64,000 nt of DNA from Glycomyces sp040645615 (GTDB lineage Bacteria > Actinomycetota > Actinomycetes > Mycobacteriales > Micromonosporaceae): assembly GCF_040645615.1 (NCBI RefSeq), contig NZ_JBEYYO010000003.1, positions 186,001-250,000 of the forward strand, given 5' to 3'. Of this stretch, positions 61,694 to 64,000 are shown in pieces. Position 1 is the first letter of the stretch. The number at the start of each line of letters is the position of its first letter. The notes under the pieces are model-generated. The model did not search any database. It was given only the letters and a program-made list of their open reading frames with translations, and had not been told where the DNA came from. Made by a program: the position numbers and the translations under genes.

Positions 61694-62692
61694 TCAGTCT
61701 CGGGGCGCCGCACCGGTGGAACCGCGTACGACGAGTTCAGGTCGGAACAGGTATTCCGACGACGGCGTGGGCTGCCCGGCGATCTCGTCGAGCAGCGCCC
61801 GGGCGGCGGCGGTGGCGATGTCGCGCACCGGCTGCCGCACGGTCGTGAGCGGGGGGTTGGTGTGGGCGATGAGAGGGGAGTCGTCGTAGCCGACGACGGA
61901 GAACTCGGAGGGGACGTCCAGGCCGCGCTCCTGGCCTGCGCGGATCGCGCCCAGCGCCATCATGTCCGAGCCGCACACGACGGCCGTCGCGCCGCGGTCG
62001 ATCAGGCGCGAGGCGGCGGCGTGGCCGCCCTGCTCGCCGAACAGCGTCAACTCGATCAGTTCGGGGCCGACGCCCTGCATGGCGGCCCGGTAGCCGGAGA
62101 TCTTGCGGCGCACCGGCCAGTACCGGTCGGGCCCGGAGACCAGGCCGATCCGGGTGTGCCCGAGCCCGGCGAGGTGCTCGACGGCGATCCGCGCGGCCAC
62201 GGTGTCGTCGCACGAGAACGAGGCGGCTTCGACGCCTTCGGGGTGCCCGGTCACGAACGCGACGGGAAGTCGCTTGTCTTTCAGTTCCTGGTAGCGCTCG
62301 GTGCTGGCGGCGGTGTCGGCGTGCAAGCCTGAAACGAAGATGATCCCGGCGACCGCTCTCTCGCGGAGCATCTCCACGAACTCGTCCTCCGACACGCCAC
62401 CGGGCGTCTGGGTGCACAGCACCGGCGTGTACCCCGAACCGGCCAGTACGTTGGAGATGGTCTGCGCGTACAGGGGGAAGATCGGGTTCTCCAGTTCGGG
62501 CACGACCAGGCCGATGAGGCCGATAGCGTGCTTGCGGAGAGCTTGGGGGCGTTCATAACCGAGCACGTCGAGAGCAGTGAGGACGGACTGTCGGGTCTGC
62601 TGACCGACGCCGGGCTTGTCGTTGAGCACCCGGGACACCGTTGCCTCACTGACCCCGGCCTGCCGGGCGATGTCAGAGAGTCGAAGCCGCAT
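61694..62692 (-). CDS. malR: LacI family regulator of the maltose/alpha-glucoside locus
   Basis: A 332-residue LacI protein: LSDIARQAGVSEATVSRVLNDKPGV at the N-terminus, effector domain with GLVVPELENPIFPLYAQTISN and FSVVGYDDSPLIAHTNPPLTTVRQP. Divergent from the MalE-like gene and followed by GH13, as in Streptomyces mal clusters with MalR. The symbol is by analogy. Confidence 0.88.
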   Translation of the reverse strand: MRLRLSDIARQAGVSEATVSRVLNDKPGVGQQTRQSVLTALDVLGYERPQALRKHAIGLIGLVVPELENPIFPLYAQTISNVLAGSGYTPVLCTQTPGGVSEDEFVEMLRERAVAGIIFVSGLHADTAASTERYQELKDKRLPVAFVTGHPEGVEAASFSCDDTVAARIAVEHLAGLGHTRIGLVSGPDRYWPVRRKISGYRAAMQGVGPELIELTLFGEQGGHAAASRLIDRGATAVVCGSDMMALGAIRAGQERGLDVPSEFSVVGYDDSPLIAHTNPPLTTVRQPVRDIATAAARALLDEIAGQPTPSSEYLFRPELVVRGSTGAAPRD

Positions 62693-62709
62693 GATGACAG
62701 ACTAGCCTA

Positions 62710-62758
62710 TCTGAAACTTGGCAACAGTTTGATTGCAAGGCTTTCCCACTTCTGAAAC
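62710..62758. promoter_or_regulatory. direct repeats in the malR-malE control region
   Basis: TCTGAAAC occurs at 62710-62717 and 62751-62758, 41 bp apart. Between them the imperfect arms CTTGGCAA and TTGCAAGG resemble MalR sites of Streptomyces (TTGCAA-type). Candidate operators for the LacI protein. Confidence 0.5.
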
Positions 62759-62843
62759 ATCTTGCTAATATCCGAGGGAGTCGGGACGCGAGTCCCCGGA
62801 CCAGCGGCCCCCGCCCCGGGGCCCCTCAATGAGGAGAGAAGTC

Positions 62844-64000
62844 ATGCGTAGAAGGACCCTGGGTATCACCGCCGTCTCGGCCGCCGCGCTCGGCGCCGCA
62901 GCCGCCTGCGGTTCGGACGAGGACCCGAAGAACGAGGAGTCCACCGAATCGTTCTCCGGCGAGCTCGTGATCTGGGCCGACGAGACCCGCACGCCCGTGC
63001 TCAAGGAGTTCGTCAAGGACTTCGAGAACTCCGTGGGCGTCAAGGTCATCGTCGAAGAGCACGTCGAGACCCTCCGCGAAGACTTCCTCACCGCCGCCGA
63101 GCAGGGACAGGGCCCCGACATCGTCGTGGGCGCGCACGACTGGTCCGGCCAATTCGCCGCCGACGGCGTCATCGCGCCGATCACCCTCAACGAGAACCAG
63201 AAGGCCGCGCTCGCCGAAGCCTCCGTCAAGGCCTTCACCGTCGACGGCAACCTCTACGGCGTCCCCTACGCCATGGAGAACATCGCGCTCATCCGCAACA
63301 CCGACCTCGCGCCCGAGGCCCCCGCCACCTTCGAAGAACTCATCACCGCAGGCCAGGCCGCCGGCACCGACGAGGTCCTCACCATGGAAGTCGGCGTCGA
63401 CGGCAACGCCTACAGCGCCTACCCGCTGTTCTCCTCCATGGGCGGGTACCTGTTCAAGGACGACGGCACCGGCACCCTCGACCCCAACGACGTCGGCGTC
63501 GACTCGCCCGGCGGCGTCGCCGCGTTCGAGAAGTTCGCCGAACTCGGGGCCGACGGCATCCTCAAGACCACCATCGACTCCTCGAACACCATCCCGTTCT
63601 TCGTCGACGGCAAGACCGCGTTCATGATCTCCGGCCCCTGGGCCCTCACCGACGTCCAAGGCGCGGGCCTGAACTACGAGGTCACCGCCATCCCCGGCTT
63701 CGAAGGCCAGAACCCGGCCTCGCCGTTCCTCGGCGTCCAGGGCTTCTACGTGTCCAACACCGCCGGGAACGCCGTGTTCGCCCAGGAGTTCGTCACCAAC
63801 TACGTCCTCACCGAGGACCTCCAGGTCAAGCTCGCCGAAGCCGGCGGGCGCCTCCCGGCGCTCACCGCCGCCGCCGAGACCTTCTCCGAAGGCAACACCG
63901 ACGTCCAGGGCTTCGCCGCCGCCGGCGAGAACGCCGTCCCGATGCCGAACATCCCGGCCATGAACGCCGTCTGGGAGCCCTTCGGCCGCGCCCAGGCCGA
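62844..64000 (+). CDS. malE: maltose/oligosaccharide-binding lipoprotein, MalE-like (3' end outside window)
   Basis: 385 codons are visible and the frame is open at the window edge. Signal peptide MRRRTLGITAVSAAALGAAA ends in the lipobox AAC. The body resembles MalE: GPDIVVGAHDWSGQFAADGVI, YGVPYAMENIALIRNTDL, FMISGPWALTDV. GAGGAGAG stands 5 nt before the ATG. The next genes, outside the window, are probably malF and malG. Divergent from malR. Confidence 0.93.
   Translation, partial: MRRRTLGITAVSAAALGAAAACGSDEDPKNEESTESFSGELVIWADETRTPVLKEFVKDFENSVGVKVIVEEHVETLREDFLTAAEQGQGPDIVVGAHDWSGQFAADGVIAPITLNENQKAALAEASVKAFTVDGNLYGVPYAMENIALIRNTDLAPEAPATFEELITAGQAAGTDEVLTMEVGVDGNAYSAYPLFSSMGGYLFKDDGTGTLDPNDVGVDSPGGVAAFEKFAELGADGILKTTIDSSNTIPFFVDGKTAFMISGPWALTDVQGAGLNYEVTAIPGFEGQNPASPFLGVQGFYVSNTAGNAVFAQEFVTNYVLTEDLQVKLAEAGGRLPALTAAAETFSEGNTDVQGFAAAGENAVPMPNIPAMNAVWEPFGRAQA

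Overview
The window is GC-rich, densely coded DNA typical of an actinomycete. A mycelial, sugar-degrading member of the Glycomycetaceae/Micromonosporaceae type fits best: LacI-controlled sugar ABC operons, a vanHAX glycopeptide-resistance locus, HEAT-MerR and Ser/Thr kinase genes, DUF1707/DUF3151 proteins. That placement is inference from gene content, not from a marker gene. Both window edges cut genes.

Layout. 1-11.7 kb: end of an acyl-CoA carboxylase beta gene, acyl-CoA dehydrogenase, Rieske lipoprotein, NhaA running in frame into a DUF3151 gene, a Fur-type regulator divergent from catalase, a TnpB-like protein lacking RuvC, TauE and ChaA transporters, a class 3 aldehyde dehydrogenase, and a divergent MarR/SnoaL-like pair with two operators. 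12-18.7 kb: sulfotransferase, sensor Ser/Thr kinase, intracellular GH10 xylanase, then a small toxin island (an Rpn-like nuclease with a stand-alone copy of its C-terminal module, and VapBC). 18.8-26.7 kb: xylose/xylo-oligosaccharide operon (bxlEFG, bxlA, xylA) with divergent LacI regulator. 26.8-28.3 kb: AAA ATPase fused to a DUF234-type nuclease domain. 28.3-39.8 kb: a second sugar operon of eight genes (ROK kinase, ManA, ABC importer, six-hairpin glycosidase, SGNH esterase, secreted DUF5005) with a LacI gene and a perfect 16-bp operator. 40-43.2 kb: DUF1707, DinB, HEAT and MerR-HEAT proteins and an unknown gene. 43.3-49.8 kb: van locus murF <-> vanHAX -> <- vanSR <-> vanY. 49.85 kb: tRNA-Phe. 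50-58 kb: GH27, VOC/TetR pair, YhgE/Pip protein with a degenerate ABC ATPase, oligopeptidase B. 58.3 kb to the end: class II aldolase, Uma2 nuclease, and a maltose/alpha-glucoside locus (GH13, LacI, MalE).

Most notable points: (1) the Rpn-like gene has a good internal Shine-Dalgarno and ATG before its last 74 codons, and the next gene encodes exactly that module as a separate protein, suggesting an intragenic antitoxin that was duplicated into its own gene; (2) the van locus has a conserved 18-bp palindrome placed exactly 35 nt from three start codons (vanH, vanY and an 11-codon mini-ORF overlapping murF), with a TTNNCT hexamer at the position expected for leaderless transcripts; (3) several genes lack a stop codon at the expected end and run in frame into a neighbour or its antisense strand.
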